A DNA stretch of 64,000 nt from Vombatus ursinus (GCF_900497805.2 NW_020954588.1:8227747-8291746); one strand, 5' to 3'. Positions 10,480-21,835 are shown, numbered from the stretch's first letter. The notes: generated by a model from the letters alone, not told the origin. Made by a program: numbers and translations.

Positions 10480-10944
10480 TCCCATGCTCTTTCTGGTTTG
10501 TCATGTTTCCCCTCAAGGACAAGTCTGAAATATTCTTTGATTTTTCTAACAGAGATGATGAGGATGATTAAAAAAAAAAACAACGGAAGAGCCTTTCCTC
10601 AAATAATCAAAAACTAGGCTGACATGTCGAGATCCTCCTGTCCCTGCTGTTTCTCAGAAGGTCAGGTGTATCCTGTTTCCTTTTCCAAAAAGTTTTGGTG
10701 TCGAAAGTGGGAGTAAGATGTTCCTTTACCCCCAAGCTCTCCATCCCTCTCTCTGACACACCATCGCCTCCCACTCTACAACATGAACCCACATGAGAAT
10801 TAGACATGGCCCACTGCATCTTTACAGATGGTGTGGCTTCCTACAAAGTGAGAAGATATTTTATTCAGTGCGATGCCTGACTGACATAATTAATGAACAT
10901 AATCAAAAAATAAAAAAGCAAACCATGAAATATGAACAAAATGG
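10480..10944. other. Unassigned stretch
   Basis: No recognised repeat or exon. Confidence 0.5.
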
Positions 10945-11045
10945 TTCCAGTAGATTGAACATGGTCCTGGGAAGTCAGGAGGCCCGAACTGGGTCCCTAA
11001 ATATGTGGCCCCAGGCAATTCCCTCATTTTTTTGTGTTGCTCTTT
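10945..11045 (+). mobile_element. MIR SINE fragment (weak)
   Basis: 'gggaagtcaggaggcccgaa' then 'gtggccccaggcaattccct' follow the MIR order but are decayed. Confidence 0.45.
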
Positions 11046-11069
11046 CTTGATGCATACAGTGACTGATAA

Positions 11070-11200
11070 AAAGCATATAAAACTGTGAGATGTAGAAGAA
11101 AGGAACCTTTGAGTTCATCTAGTCCAGATCTTGCATTTTACAGGTTGGGTAAGTGAGGCCCATGGGGTAAGTGACCTATTTAAGTCTAGCAGCTCATCTG
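11070..11200 (-). mobile_element. MIR SINE fragment
   Basis: 'gagttcatctagtccagatc', 'cattttacaggttgggtaag' and 'ggtaagtgacctatttaag'. Confidence 0.6.
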
Positions 11201-11682
11201 AGATGGCCCTTCGTGCTCCTGTTCATGTACGTCTTCTCCGTCCTGTACTACGTGTACCACCCTCCAATGTATTCATCCTTCTTCAGAAAGTATCCCTCTT
11301 TTTGTTACTTCTTCCCAATACATCAATCCCATGTACCCCCTTGTCCCATGCATGATCTCTGATGGCTTTCCTCTTCCCCATAATTCCACACTGGTGCTTT
11401 GTTATAGTTCTGTTTTTGCACTCTACACTATAGTACCATCATTTAGGTGAAACAGCCTAATATGGACATTTTTTGGAATGTTAGTAAGTCATTTCCCTTG
11501 GTAGTGTTCAAGATGTACCAAGTACATGCTTAATTCCTCGCCACAGTTACAAGTGTTTTTAGCAAAGGTCCAATATGCTTGCCTTTCATTTGGTTCCCTG
11601 GGATATTGTGAGCTTAAATCATGTAATATGTGTAAAAGTTCTTGGAGAAAAAGGCACTGTGTAGCAGTCTAAGAAAGTGTGG
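11201..11682. other. Unassigned stretch
   Basis: Two overlapping frames (11131-11355, 11171-11362) run into this region from the MIR. One is aromatic-rich (FMYVFSVLYYVYHPP). No domain, start context or splice evidence supports a gene. Confidence 0.45.
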
Positions 11683-11955
11683 CCACTAGGCAGCTGGTAT
11701 AGAGTGTATAGAGTCCTGGGCCTGGAGTCAGGAAGACCTGAGTTCAAATCCAGCCTCAGACACTTATTAGCTGTGTGACCCTGAACAAGTCACTCAACCT
11801 TTGCTTGCTTCAGTTTCTTCAACTCTAAAATGTGGATAATGACAGCACTTATTTTGCAGAGTTGTTGTGAGATAAGATAATATTTGTAAAAGTGCTTAGT
11901 ATCATGGCTGGGATATAGTAAATGCTATATAAATACTTATTTCCTTCCCCCATCA
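11683..11955 (+). mobile_element. CORE-SINE (MAR/MIR_Mars type), near full length
   Basis: tRNA head 'aggcagctggtatagagtgt', B-box region 'gacctgagttcaaatcc', CORE 'tgtgtgaccctgaacaagtc', then an L2-like 3' part 'gagttgttgtgagataagat' to 'atgctatataaatacttatt'. Confidence 0.85.
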
Positions 11956-12534
11956 ATGACAGCAATCACAAACCAAATCCTATAGTTTCAACATCCCTAC
12001 TTTGAACTCAGTTGAGAATGTAAGGGTTTAAGGTTTATGGGAATATTTCTAAGTGAGAACCTCTTTAATGTTCGAGTCTTCCAAAAGGTCAGAATATCTG
12101 CAGGTGTTGGCAGTAAGCCTCTGCTGCCTTCCTTTCACACCTCAAATACAGCACCCCAAGGAGTCTAGTACCTCCTACTGGTGACTTTTCGGCAATGGGT
12201 CATAGCTCAATGTCAGCTACTGCTGACTTGGTTCTGTGGGGTCAACTATGCAGAACATTTCCCTTGTTTTACAATATCTAATCCTGGATGGAACAAATAC
12301 CAAGATAGCAATTCCATTTTATAGCTTATTCCCTATTTCCTCTCCTTTGTCTGTGCAAGGACAAGCCTGAATCACAGCCTTTTTCTGGTACTATTATCTG
12401 TTTGCTCTGTGATCATGAATGAGGGGTGATGTAGGCGATTTAGATAAAATTCAGCACTTTGGAAAGGGAAGATCAAGAACAACCTGCCACAATCACAGCA
12501 GGCAGTGTCCATAACCATCAACCAGCACCGCTTA
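11956..12534. other. Unassigned stretch
   Basis: No recognised repeat or exon. The minus frame 12372-12749 runs over this and the next MIR and shows no domain. Confidence 0.45.
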
Positions 12535-12715
12535 GACTCATGTTGTATCATGGAAAAAGGCAGGAGACCTGGGTTACAGTTGTGGCACCCTGCTTCCAGT
12601 TCTAGGACCTCAGACCAGTCAAAAATTCTCCGTATCAGTTTCTTCATCGTTAAAATGGAAATAATACTTACAGAGTTATAAGAAAAGCAATTTGTAAACC
12701 TTAATTGCTCAAGAC
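12535..12715 (+). mobile_element. MIR SINE
   Basis: 'caggagacctgggttacagt', 'tcagtttcttcatcgttaaa' and the 3' end 'gcaatttgtaaaccttaa'. Confidence 0.7.
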
Positions 12716-14305
12716 TTGTTATTTGCTCTAAACAAATTACAAATAACAAAATAAACTCTTAGCAGTCCCTTTTGCCATCACTGAAAGGCTCATGGCTTTC
12801 CATTTGTTATTGTTGTCTTGATAAGTACAGTGAATTGGGCTTGACCTCTTTGGGGCAGGGATGCAAGGGTGGGGGAGGGTGGAATGACTAGGAAGCCCTA
12901 TGTTGGTGCTATCCACCAAAAGCATAAATCTTATGCTATAAAAAGGTTTTAATACTCTTGATTCCTGATGTCTGTTTAATTACAGAATCTCAGAGCTGGA
13001 AGCAACCTCAAAGGTCCCTCAATCCAACTTGAACCTAAACAAGAATCCTCTTACCAACTAGGGCTCATTTAACTTCTGCTTGGAGATCTCCAATGAAGAG
13101 GAGCCAACCTCAAAGCTCACCAAGGCAGCTTATTCCCTTCTGGAATAGATTCAGTTGTTAGGATGTTTTTCCTAATATCAAGCCTTAATCTACTTCTCTG
13201 AAACTTCCACCCACAGCTCCCACTTCTATAGTCCTGGAGCAAGAGAATGACTCTAATGCCCTTCAAATACTTGAAGACAGCCATCGATGACACTTCCTAT
13301 GTCTTCTATTGTCCAAGCTAAACCATCTCCAGTTTCTACAGGTAATCTTCATTTGTCACAGTCCTCCCACACTCCTTGTTGCCCTCTTTTGCACACGTTC
13401 TACCTTATCTACACCCTTCCTAAAACGTGATGCTTGGAAATGACTACAGAATTCTAGAGGTAGTCTGACCAGGGCACACAACAGCAGAACTATCATCTTC
13501 CTTGTTCTGGATGTTACAACTCTCTTGAAGCAGCCTAGGATAGCGTCAGTTCTTTGTGGCCACCATGTCACACTTCTCACTCACACTTAGCTTGTGCCAA
13601 CTTCAATTTCCAGATTTGTTTTTTTGGGAACAGTATTTAGTCTCACCTCTCCCATCCTAGACCTTTTAAAGTGATTACTTGAATCCAAGTATAGGATTTG
13701 ATATTTACCCCTATTTAATTTTATCTTATTAGATTAAACCCAAGGTTCCAGCCTGTCAAGATCTTGTTTCTGGGTCCTGGCACTGATAGCTAACATATTT
13801 GCTATTGCTCTTAACTTGGTGACAAGGAAGGTTTCATTTCTGTCTTTGTATCCCTAATGTCTAGAAGATGCTTAATGAATGCTGAATTGAATTGAATCTG
13901 AAATAAAAATGTTAAATAGCCCAGAGACAAGGGCAGAACTTTGTGGCACTCTATTAGATCTCTCCTCCCAAGTTGACATTGGTCCATTAATAACCATACT
14001 TTGCGTCTAGCCCATTCAACTGATTTTAAATCCACTTAATTATATTATCCTCTAGCCTGTATCTCTGCATCTTGTACACAGAGAGAGCATAAGAGACTTT
14101 GTTAAGTATTTTGCTGAAACCTAAGTATATTACATCTATAGCTCTGCTCTATCAGTTAATTACCCTAGGAAATAACATTAATTTAGCATTACCTGTTTTT
14201 TTTTTTAATAAAGCCTGTTCCTATTTAGTGATCATTGCTTCCTTTTCTAACTACAAACAAACCACCCCTTTAGTAATGTACTCTATAATTTTGCCCTGAA
14301 TTAGG

Positions 14306-14740
14306 ATTACAAGATTCAGAGCCGGAAGAGACTTTGGGGTCTAACCCAGCACTTCTTAAACTGTGGGTCGCAATCCCATGTGGGGTCTTTAAAAATCTGG
14401 CAACAGTAAAAGGTTTTTGCATATGCAGCAACCAAAAATTAATTAAAAATCAAACGTGTAATGAATCTGAGGTGTTTCTGGTAGCGCTTGCCCTCGTTGC
14501 ATCATGAAGCTTCACCACAGCCTTGGTTCAGAACAGAAAGCATGCACACTTTGCACTGGGCATGCCCTCAGGTCATACAACGCCAAGAACGCTGCTGTGG
14601 GAAGAGTTTAAGAAGCCCTGGTCTAACCCCCTCACTTTATAGATGAGGAAACTGAGGCAGAGAATAGTTAAATGACTTCTGCAAGGTCATACAGGTACTA
14701 GGTGTTTGATCTGAACCCAGTGCTTATTGAATGATTGAGC
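14306..14740 (-). mobile_element. MIR SINE, split by a hAT transposon
   Basis: 'agattcagagccggaagaga' on the left, and 'ctttatagatgaggaaactg' and 'ctgcaaggtcatacaggta' on the right of the hAT. Confidence 0.8.
14347..14620 (+). mobile_element. Non-autonomous hAT DNA transposon (MITE), 274 bp
   Basis: Terminal inverted repeats: left CAGCACTTCTTAAACTGTGG, right end reverse-complements to CAGGGCTTCTTAAACTCTTC. A perfect 8-base target duplication GTCTAACC at 14339-14346 and 14621-14628 is the hAT signature. No transposase frame. Both ends intact. The orientation is arbitrary. Confidence 0.93.
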
Positions 14741-14867
14741 CTATCTACTCTGACTAGCAGTTCTAGCTCTTCTTGTATCTTCCTCTCAGCATAGCTAAGA
14801 AAAAAAATCCTGTCGATTGTCCTTAGCATTTATTACCAGTCTTAGCTAACTGTTTTTCCCCCTTTCT

Positions 14868-14940
14868 TTGTAACGCCATTGCTTAACACAGTGCCTATAA
14901 CATAACAGGTACTTAATAAGTGCTAATTGACTGACTGACT
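14868..14940 (+). mobile_element. L2 LINE 3' tail
   Basis: 'gcttaacacagtgcctataa' then 'aggtacttaataagtgctaa' and TGAC repeats, the typical L2 terminus. Confidence 0.7.
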
Positions 14941-15339
14941 GTGAGCTTTAGGGTCCCTGATACTATTTGCACAGGACTGCACTATCCTTTGGTATTCATC
15001 CTTATATGTCTCTTTAAAATCTGAGCTGGCTTGATAAGCATCCTGTACATCTTCTTAAGGCTGCATCTCTTTCTCCTCCCCATTTTTAGGATTTCTGCTT
15101 GTGACTTCAGAATTTTATCATTGAGAGCTGGGCCAGCCTTCTTGGGCCTGCAAAACACTAGACTCCTACTTATGCTTTTTCTGAAACCTCATCACCGAAT
15201 CCTGATCCTGGTGCTTGTTAGCTTTATTGACTCCTAAGACTGTCCTTGTTTCCTCTATGAATTTACTGCCTGGCTCATAGTTGTCCTCTCTTCCCCACCT
15301 CCTGCCTCATATTAGGGGCAAAATATACATTGATCTTCT

Positions 15340-16800
15340 GTCAAAAACCCTGACTTCCAACTTTGCGCTATGTTCTTGAATCTCTTGCTCCCCTTTTTCT
15401 CTCTCCATTCAAGCCATGACAAACCCCAGCTGGGGATTACTTCCACTGCCTACCAACTTCACCCTTGTTCTCATGTGTTGAATGGAGCTGGAGAAAAATC
15501 ACAAAACCATGTTGACCGGGTCCACTACAAATTTATGTTATCTAATCTCAACTGGACCCATATTGGATCAAGGCAAAAATTCAATTTCTCCATAATTGAT
15601 TCAATATTCCACTCTTCCCGGCAGCTGTTCCAAACCTTTTCATCTCTCCCCAAGCCTCTTATCTCACTTCACTCCTTCCTCTTCTCTCAGTTGAGCAGCT
15701 CACTTCATACATCACTGAAAAAAATTGAATTCATGTGCCAAGAGCTCCCTTTTTTCTCCTCATCTCACGTCATGCAGACATCTTTCCCTAATATATTCTA
15801 GTTCATTCTGGTCTCAGATGAAGAGATGGTCCTTCTTGCCAAATCCAGCCTTTCTATATGCGACACTCTATCTCATCTGCCCCAGCACATTGCTCTTACT
15901 ATTATTTTATTCTCTTATCTTCAATCTCTCTTCATCTATTGACTTCTTCTCTGCTGCCTATAAACAGTTCATATCTTACCCATTCTTAAAGAAAAAAAAA
16001 CACAAAACTAAAAAACCCTCCCTTGATCTGACAATTCTGCAAACTACCATCCTATATTCTTCCTTCCCTTCATGGCTAAACTTCTTGAGAAAGCTGTCTG
16101 CACTTGATGCCTTGACTTATTTTCTTCTTATTTACTTTCTAAACCTTCTGGCTTCCAAGCTTATTATTCATCAGAAACTGCTTCTCCAAAGTCACTAGTG
16201 ATCCCTTAAATGTAAAATTGAATGATCTTTTCTCAGCTCCCATCCTTCTTGACCACCCTGCAGCCTTTAACTGCAAAGAATCTTTATGCAGATGATTCCC
16301 ATATTCATGTACTCAGTTCTAGTCTCTCTAGAGCTTCAGTCTTGCATCACTAGCAAACTAATTTGGACCTCTAATTGTGGTTTTAGCTCATCAGCTCAGA
16401 CTCCAAACCATGTTGCCTCCTCCTCCTCCTCACCACTCTCTGCTCTAGCTTTTCATAACACTTCTCTCTCCTGGTTTTCCTCCTACTTGTCTGACCACTC
16501 TTCACTCTCTTTTGTGGGTCCTTTATCTGTCATGCCCACTAACTGTGAATGTCCCACTAGGTGCTCTGCTGAGTCCCTTCTCCTTCTGCTCTCTGTTGTC
16601 TCACTTGATGATCTCATCAGCTTTGATGGGTACAATGATCATCTCTGTGTAGAGGATTTTTACATCTATATAACCAATCCTAGTTTCTCTTTTGAGCTCC
16701 AGTCTTGAGTCACCAGCTACCCAATTTGGATCTCTAAGCATAATCTCAGCTCATCTGCTTAGACTCTCCACCTTGCCACTGTCATCAAGTTCATTCTACC
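15340..16800 (+). mobile_element. L2 LINE, ORF2 reverse-transcriptase region
   Basis: Plus-strand frames match L2 ORF2 in order: QELPFFSSSHVMQTS, SSFWSQMKRWSFLPNPAF, LKKKKHKTKKPSLDLTIL, then NTSLSWFSSYLSDHSSL and VSLDDLISFDG. The catalytic YADD position reads CVED in one copy. The order is disturbed: a block carrying the CADDSHIH-like catalytic segment (16283-16400) lies before the domain part that should precede it, and a second version is at 16640-16760. Degenerate, multiple frames. Confidence 0.82.
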
Positions 16801-16914
16801 ACCTTGGAATGTGATCTCACCTTCATTTTCAGAACCCAGGGTAACTCCCTTGACCCCCACTCCCTGCCCATGAATTGGCTTCTTGGACATGATCTTTGGC
16901 CATTCTGCTCTTGG

Positions 16915-16981
16915 CTCAGCTCCAAGTCCACTGATTCCAAGTTTAGCTCAGCACTCTACCCACTATGCCACCTCACTGCCA
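16915..16981 (-). mobile_element. SINE tRNA-head fragment
   Basis: 'gcactctacccactatgcca' and 'cctcactgcc' are the antisense of a marsupial SINE 5' end. Confidence 0.6.
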
Positions 16982-17074
16982 TGAATTCCATTGGTTGGAT
17001 ATGTTATGAAGTTTTGAGTTGGGTAGCTTATGAGGTTGGATAGATCTGACTGTTTAAAAACAGTGTTTTTTGGG

Positions 17075-17192
17075 AGGAGTCTATATATGTATATACATAT
17101 GTATGGATATATATGCACATGTACACATGTGTATGTATACATGTATAAGCATGCATGCATGCATGTATGTGTATATATAGATATATGTGTGT
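17075..17192. repeat. TATG/TACA-rich microsatellite
   Basis: Mixed ATATGT, ACATGTGT and GCAT words. It makes artefact minus frames rich in Tyr, His and Ile. Confidence 0.85.
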
Positions 17193-17319
17193 ATAAATAA
17201 ACATGGGCAAGATTTAACAAGGCCGTTTCCCAAACTCAGTGGTCTTGCTTAAATTCTATGTGCAAAATCACCCTGGTATTGCTCACACAGATCAAGGTCA
17301 TTCCTTTCCTGATGTGTCA

Positions 17320-17370
17320 AGAAGTCAATGAGCATTTATTAAGCACCTACTATGTGTCAGGCACTGCATG
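17320..17370 (-). mobile_element. L2 3'-tail fragment
   Basis: 'gagcatttattaagcaccta' and 'ctatgtgtcaggcactgc'. Bases 17193-17319 and 17371-17544 hold nothing recognised. Confidence 0.65.
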
Positions 17371-17544
17371 TTGCCCATGTACTTAGAAATTTCCCATGAA
17401 AAGTTTCTCTAGAAATTTTAATAAAAAGGGAGTGGAAAGGCAAAGTCAAGCATATAACATTTCCACTGGGCCTGTTGCCTGTTTTTTCTTCAGGTCTATG
17501 ACTATTTTTTCTAAGTCTCAGGACCAGGGCTTCTTTCATCCTTC

Positions 17545-17690
17545 CTCCTTTCCTTCCCTTCCTTCCTTCCTTCTTTCCTTCCTTCCTTCCTTCCTTCCTT
17601 CCTTCCTTCCTTCCTTCCTTCCTCCCTCCCTTTTTCCTCTTTCCCTTCCTTCCTTCTTTCCTCTCCCTTCTTTCTTTTTTTCTTTCCTTC
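17545..17690. repeat. (TTCC)n microsatellite
   Basis: Long CCTT tetranucleotide array with CTT and CCTCC interruptions toward the right. The frames at 17396-17725 and 17511-17729 across it are composition artefacts. Confidence 0.95.
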
Positions 17691-18077
17691 TAATTTTAAG
17701 AAATAGATTTTCCTTTCCTTCTTAGCCATTTATTATCCCTAGACATCTTATTCGTGTTCTCACTAAAGAGAGCATGTTTCCCCATCCTAGTGTGATTGAG
17801 CAGATGTGGCTTTTTAAGGGTTCATCTCCTTTCTTAACCTTTTGTCTCACTGTCCCAAGAGGTCTTTGAGGGATAGAAAATTTTTTTCCTTCTATTTTTA
17901 AAGCCAGGAAACAGGGAAGTTCCCACCCATCTCTCCTGGAATTGTTCCATGTGACTTAGATTCTGACTACTTGAGAAGGTATTTGGGCATTTGCTTGGTA
18001 GTCCGAAATTTTTTACTTTACCTTAAATATGTGTGTAACAGAGGGAATGATACCAAAGGGAAAGCTGAGGGGAAATG
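17691..18077. other. Unassigned stretch
   Basis: No recognised repeat or exon. Confidence 0.45.
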
Positions 18078-18170
18078 AATGTGTATATGTGTGTATGTGT
18101 GTGCATGCACACATGAGAGAGAGAGAGAAAGAGACAGAGACAGAGACAGAGTCACAGACAGATAGAGAGC
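18078..18170. repeat. Compound (TG)n / (GA)n / (CAGA)n microsatellite
   Basis: TG-rich words pass into GAGAGA, then GACAGA units. Confidence 0.85.
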
Positions 18171-19039
18171 ACTGATCATCCCTTGATCATTCATTGGGTA
18201 CCCTGTATTCCTGAAAATTTTGCCTAGTCTATCATACATACACACATCATTCTACCCTGGTGAGATTCCAAATTGGAGAATGTGCCTGAGTCATTACCTG
18301 GGCGTATCATTTACTTATCCAGTTTAAAAACTAGACTCAGTGTATGAGTCAGTTCAGAGCCAGAATGACCTCATCAGAGTGGGAGTAGCCTGTGTTTTTA
18401 ATACTGAAAGTTGTTTTTTGCATTTTCTCCCTATATCAGTTGATGTCAGAGGTCTCGTCTGGTTCTCAATTTCGATGATCCCTGCATTTCTTCTGGAGTA
18501 ATCAACCCCCTTTCCCTACTTTGACCATATTCTACACAAAGGGATCCCAATTCTAAGACTATCCATAATATGCCAGCTAATTCTCGCCCTATGTGGTTCA
18601 CAAATTGAGAAAGAACTGTCTGGGTGAGTCCTATAATCTGCGTTCTCCATGACGCTGAGGACTAATTTCAACTGGGTAAGAAACTAAGTGAAGCCAGATA
18701 CTGTTCAGTGTTTTCAAGCTGGTGTATGGCCAACACAAGTGCCTTGAGACTCTTGGAGTGAAATGTGGGAGTGGAGGGGCCTTTGAAAATCAAAACCAGA
18801 AAGGCTCCCCTTTCTTTTTCATTCCCTCTCTAAGCTTCACCCACCCATCCCCCACTACTTAGAAAATCAGTCTGGACTACCTTCAGAAACAGATTCCCTG
18901 TAGAGACTGTGGCTTCCTGGTCCAGTTTACTGTTACCTAAGCTATTCACAGACAGGGCGCTGTGGTATGAACATGAGAGAAAGTCTGAGAGCTGGCATCT
19001 CTCACTGCCATGTGGAAAGGGTAACAAGCAGAACTATGT
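18171..19039. other. Unassigned, apparently single-copy DNA
   Basis: No family recognised. A TGAGTCA AP-1-like word occurs near 18345-18351. No exon structure seen. Confidence 0.45.
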
Positions 19040-19165
19040 TAGAGCATTTTAAAAAATGTGCTTACCAGGCCCTGTGCTAAACATTGGAGGTATAAATGCA
19101 AGCAGGCAAGACATTCCCTGCTGACAAAGAGTTTACGTTCTGATCGGGGGAAGATAATACAAGAC
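19040..19165 (-). mobile_element. L2 LINE 3' end
   Basis: 'cttaccaggccctgtgctaa', 'attccctgctgacaaagagt' and 'gggggaagataatac' are antisense L2 3' terminus phrases. Bases 19166-19519 hold nothing recognised. Confidence 0.7.
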
Positions 19166-19519
19166 GAGAGGGGGAACTGGAAGCAGGGCACAGTTTGGAG
19201 CTAACGCTTGGAAGGGATGTGGAGTCCCTGCCCTAGCTGGGCAGGATAAGGCAGATGCTCACCTACAAGAGGGGTCCCAGGAGCAGACTCCAAAGTTTGA
19301 GGGGTGAGAGGAAGATGATGGCCACCTGCAGGCAGAATGGTTAGGAACTTAGAATAGTTGATATCACTGGGCACTGCCAATTCGTGCAGTTGGGTTGGAA
19401 AGATTAATAAAGTCAAGGCAGCCAAAAGAAACCAAAACCCCAAAAATTTGTGTCAAGAATTAATACTTGGGCAAAACCCTTAGGGTTAAATTTTTGCCAG
19501 AGTCAAATGATTAGCTTTC

Positions 19520-19620
19520 CAAAGTTAGAAAGGACAGATGCCTCAGAGATCATCATAGACTCCTCCATTTTATAGATTTGTGATTTATCCTAGTCACAAA
19601 TGAAGAAATCCTTTTAGGAA
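19520..19620 (-). mobile_element. MIR fragment
   Basis: 'ctcagagatcatcatagact' and 'tccattttatagat'. Confidence 0.5.
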
Positions 19621-19623
19621 AGT

Positions 19624-19795
19624 GAATGTGGTGTAGTGGACTTGGAGTCAGGAAGACCTGAGTTCAAATCCTACTTCAGATATTTACTAGTTGTATGACC
19701 CAGAACAACACTTAAGCTCTCTTTGCCTCAGTTTCCTCAGTAGCCTGTAAGATTCCTTCTCTTTAATAGCTCTAAATCAACGATCTTATGAACCA
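19624..19795 (+). mobile_element. MIR SINE
   Basis: 'gacttggagtcaggaagacc', 'tgagttcaaatcctacttca' and 'ctctttgcctcagtttcctc'. Good match up to the core. Confidence 0.82.
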
Positions 19796-19955
19796 TCAGA
19801 TTGTCTGGTGATGTTTGCTACTTACTTCCCCCGGGACTGTGACTGGTTCTGTGCACCACATTCATCAGGAGTTCATAAGTGGCTTGGAAGGCAATTCCCT
19901 TCTGCCCTGGATAGTTCTGATAACACAATCATGCTGGCTGTGAAATGAGAAGCGG

Positions 19956-19959
19956 TGGT

Positions 19960-19994
<35 letters not shown>

Positions 19995-20017
19995 TGTGAG
20001 TGTGTGTGTGATTGTGT
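19956..20017. repeat. (TG)n microsatellite, interrupted
   Basis: About 16 TG units, then GATGTGAG and a second TG run. Confidence 0.95.
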
Positions 20018-20195
20018 TTCAAAGCAGAAACTTAGTTTTCATTTTTTTTTTCTGTCTAAAAGTAAGGGCCTGTTCGATGGCTCTGTGGAGAAGGATTTTG
20101 AAGTGATGGGTGAATGCTGGGAAACCATCCTTGGTAAGAAGGTAAAAACATCATTAATGATGTTTTGATTTGATAGTTGTGTGATTTCATCAGTG

Positions 20196-20256
20196 TGGAA
20201 AGAAGGAAAGTAGGAAGGGAAGGAGGAAGGAGGAAGGAAAGAAGGAAAGGAGGAAT
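20196..20256. repeat. (GGAA)n-type microsatellite
   Basis: GGAA/GAAA words next to a MIR start. Confidence 0.85.
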
Positions 20257-20257
20257 C

Positions 20258-20685
20258 TATGTGCTATGTACTACTATGTGCTAAACATTGTATTAAGCAC
20301 TTTTTACAAATATTAACTCATTTTATTCTCACAACAGCCCAGAAGGAAGATGCTAGTTTTTGTTTTTTTGCTTTTTGGTGAGGCAATTGGGGTTAAGTGA
20401 CTTGCTCAGGGTCACACAGTTAGTAAGTGTCAATTGTCTGAGGCAGGATTTGAACTCAGATCCTCCTGACTCCAAGGCCAGAGATCTAGCCACTGTGCCA
20501 TGTAGCTGCCCCCCAGAAGATGCTATTATTATTCACCATTTTATAGATGAAGAAACTGAAGCAAACAGAAGTTAAGTGACAAGTCGAGGGTCACACAGCT
20601 AGTAAGTATTTGAGGATGGGTTGTAACTCAGGTCTTCCTGACTGCAGGCCCAGAACACTATGAACTGAGTCACCAGCTACTATTG
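20258..20685 (-). mobile_element. MIR SINE, split by a WSINE
   Basis: Left part 'ctactatgtgctaaacattg' and 'tattctcacaacagcccaga'. Right part 'caccattttatagatgaaga' and 'gggtcacacagctagtaagt'. Confidence 0.85.
20356..20515 (-). mobile_element. WSINE-like tRNA SINE with poly(A)
   Basis: T-rich start (the A tail), 'gcaattggggttaagtgact', then the tRNA head end 'catgtagctgcccc'. Target duplication GAAGATGCTA at 20346-20355 and 20516-20525, perfect. Confidence 0.92.
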
Positions 20686-20687
20686 TT

Positions 20688-20718
20688 GCTGTTATTATTA
20701 TTATTGTTATTATTGCCA
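20688..20718. repeat. (TTA/TTG)n microsatellite
   Basis: TTATTATTATTATTG units. Confidence 0.85.
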
Positions 20719-20719
20719 C

Positions 20720-21411
20720 TATACCTCTAGAGATGTCCATTTGTCGTCCCTCGCTATATGGGCAGCCCACCTCATTGAAAACACTGAAAAATTTCCCAAA
20801 TGCAATCCAGCTTAACCTTTTACTCAATTATGTGTTTATCTTCTGTGTTTTTTTTAATTTTAATTTTTGGTAGTACTTGTCTAAAGCACAGACATATGTG
20901 CACTAGATAAGTTGTTCATCCAGCTGTATTTAAGTCCAGGGAATACATGTTTTCATGCATTTTGTTTTTCTAGTGTGGATGGTTAAACCAATCTCTTATA
21001 CTTCTATGATTTTCCCTGAGGTGGTTTGGCATAGCCCTGAGGCTCAGGGAAAATCAATACAATGTTATTTATCAGTAGGAATATTTGGAAAGCCTTTCCA
21101 TCAAGGGGGAATTTTTCTTTTGTTCATCACAGCACTGGTGAACAGCTCAGGTGAACATATTTCCCTGTATTATATCTGATTTGAAGTCAATACTCAACAG
21201 AATGATGGAGGAAGTTATCTCTATAGTTACTTTTGTTATATACTCATATAATTTTACTAGATATGCAAGTAACATTTTGTCTAAAGGGAACCTTCAAGGC
21301 TGGAATAGATTTTCTTTTATTAAGTTAAATGCTTTAAAAAGAAAAATAGACACTGTGGGATCTTGCGTTCTCTATACCTTTCACTCAGTTGTGTGACTGT
21401 CCTCCCTCTTC
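20720..21411. other. Unassigned stretch
   Basis: AT-rich with no recognised repeat or exon. The plus frames 20955-21179 and 21151-21396 have no domain. Confidence 0.45.
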
Positions 21412-21548
21412 TATTCCTAGAGCTGCAAGAGATCTCAGACACCATCTAGTCTAACCCCCTCATTTTATGGATGAAGAATCTGAGAGAGGTTGTGAGTTGC
21501 CTAAGGTCATACACATCAGACTTGAATCTGATTCCCAAAGCTGTGCTC
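21412..21548 (-). mobile_element. MIR SINE
   Basis: 'ctagagctgcaagagatctc', 'accatctagtctaacccc' and 'gcctaaggtcatacacatca'. Confidence 0.75.
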
Positions 21549-21691
21549 TGATGTGTGTACATAGAACATTCTTACGAAGACTTGGTGGAAATATAAAAGG
21601 AGACCAATGAATCAGGAGTTTCTGATGTCTTTTCAGTTTCCTCTTACAGAAAAACACCATCCCTTATTTTCATCTCTTCTTTCAGAATCTT

Positions 21692-21835
21692 CCAAGAGGC
21701 AGAATAGTATAGTAAATAGAGAGTTTGCCTTGGAATCAGGTCTTGCCTTCCATAAATACTGGTTATATGAGCCTGAGCAAGCCATTTAATTTCCCAGTGC
21801 CTCCAGGCAACTTTCTAAGACAATCTACTTTGGAA
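21692..21835 (+). mobile_element. MIR SINE (diverged)
   Basis: 'cttggaatcaggtcttgcct' and 'gagcctgagcaagccattta' follow MIR order. Confidence 0.6.

Larger units (their letters stand above)
12981..15250 (-). mobile_element. CR1/L3 LINE, long minus-strand copy with RT relic
   Basis: Antisense CR1/L3 consensus is followed for about 1.3 kb from the 3' terminus (acagaatctcagagctgga) inward. It resumes after inserts at 14755-14865 and 14941-15250. On the minus strand 13356-13580 encodes LCALVRLPLEFCSHFQA and VERVQKRATRSVGGL, which match the family RT C-terminal motif (ALVRPHLEYCVQFW, LERVQRRATRMIRGL). Inserts: MIR with a hAT inside (14306-14740) and an L2 tail (14868-14940). The part beyond 14941 is more diverged and less certain. 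Dead. Confidence 0.82.

Noticed and set aside
12170-12188. Second CTCF-like site 'cctcctactggtgac'
   Set aside because: Too many mismatches in the core.
15370-16708. A row of plus-strand frames that could look like exons of one gene
   Set aside because: Their peptides follow L2 ORF2, so they are LINE relics.
17396-17729. Frames on both strands over a TTCC array
   Set aside because: Both are low-complexity readings (PSFL and KEGR repeats).
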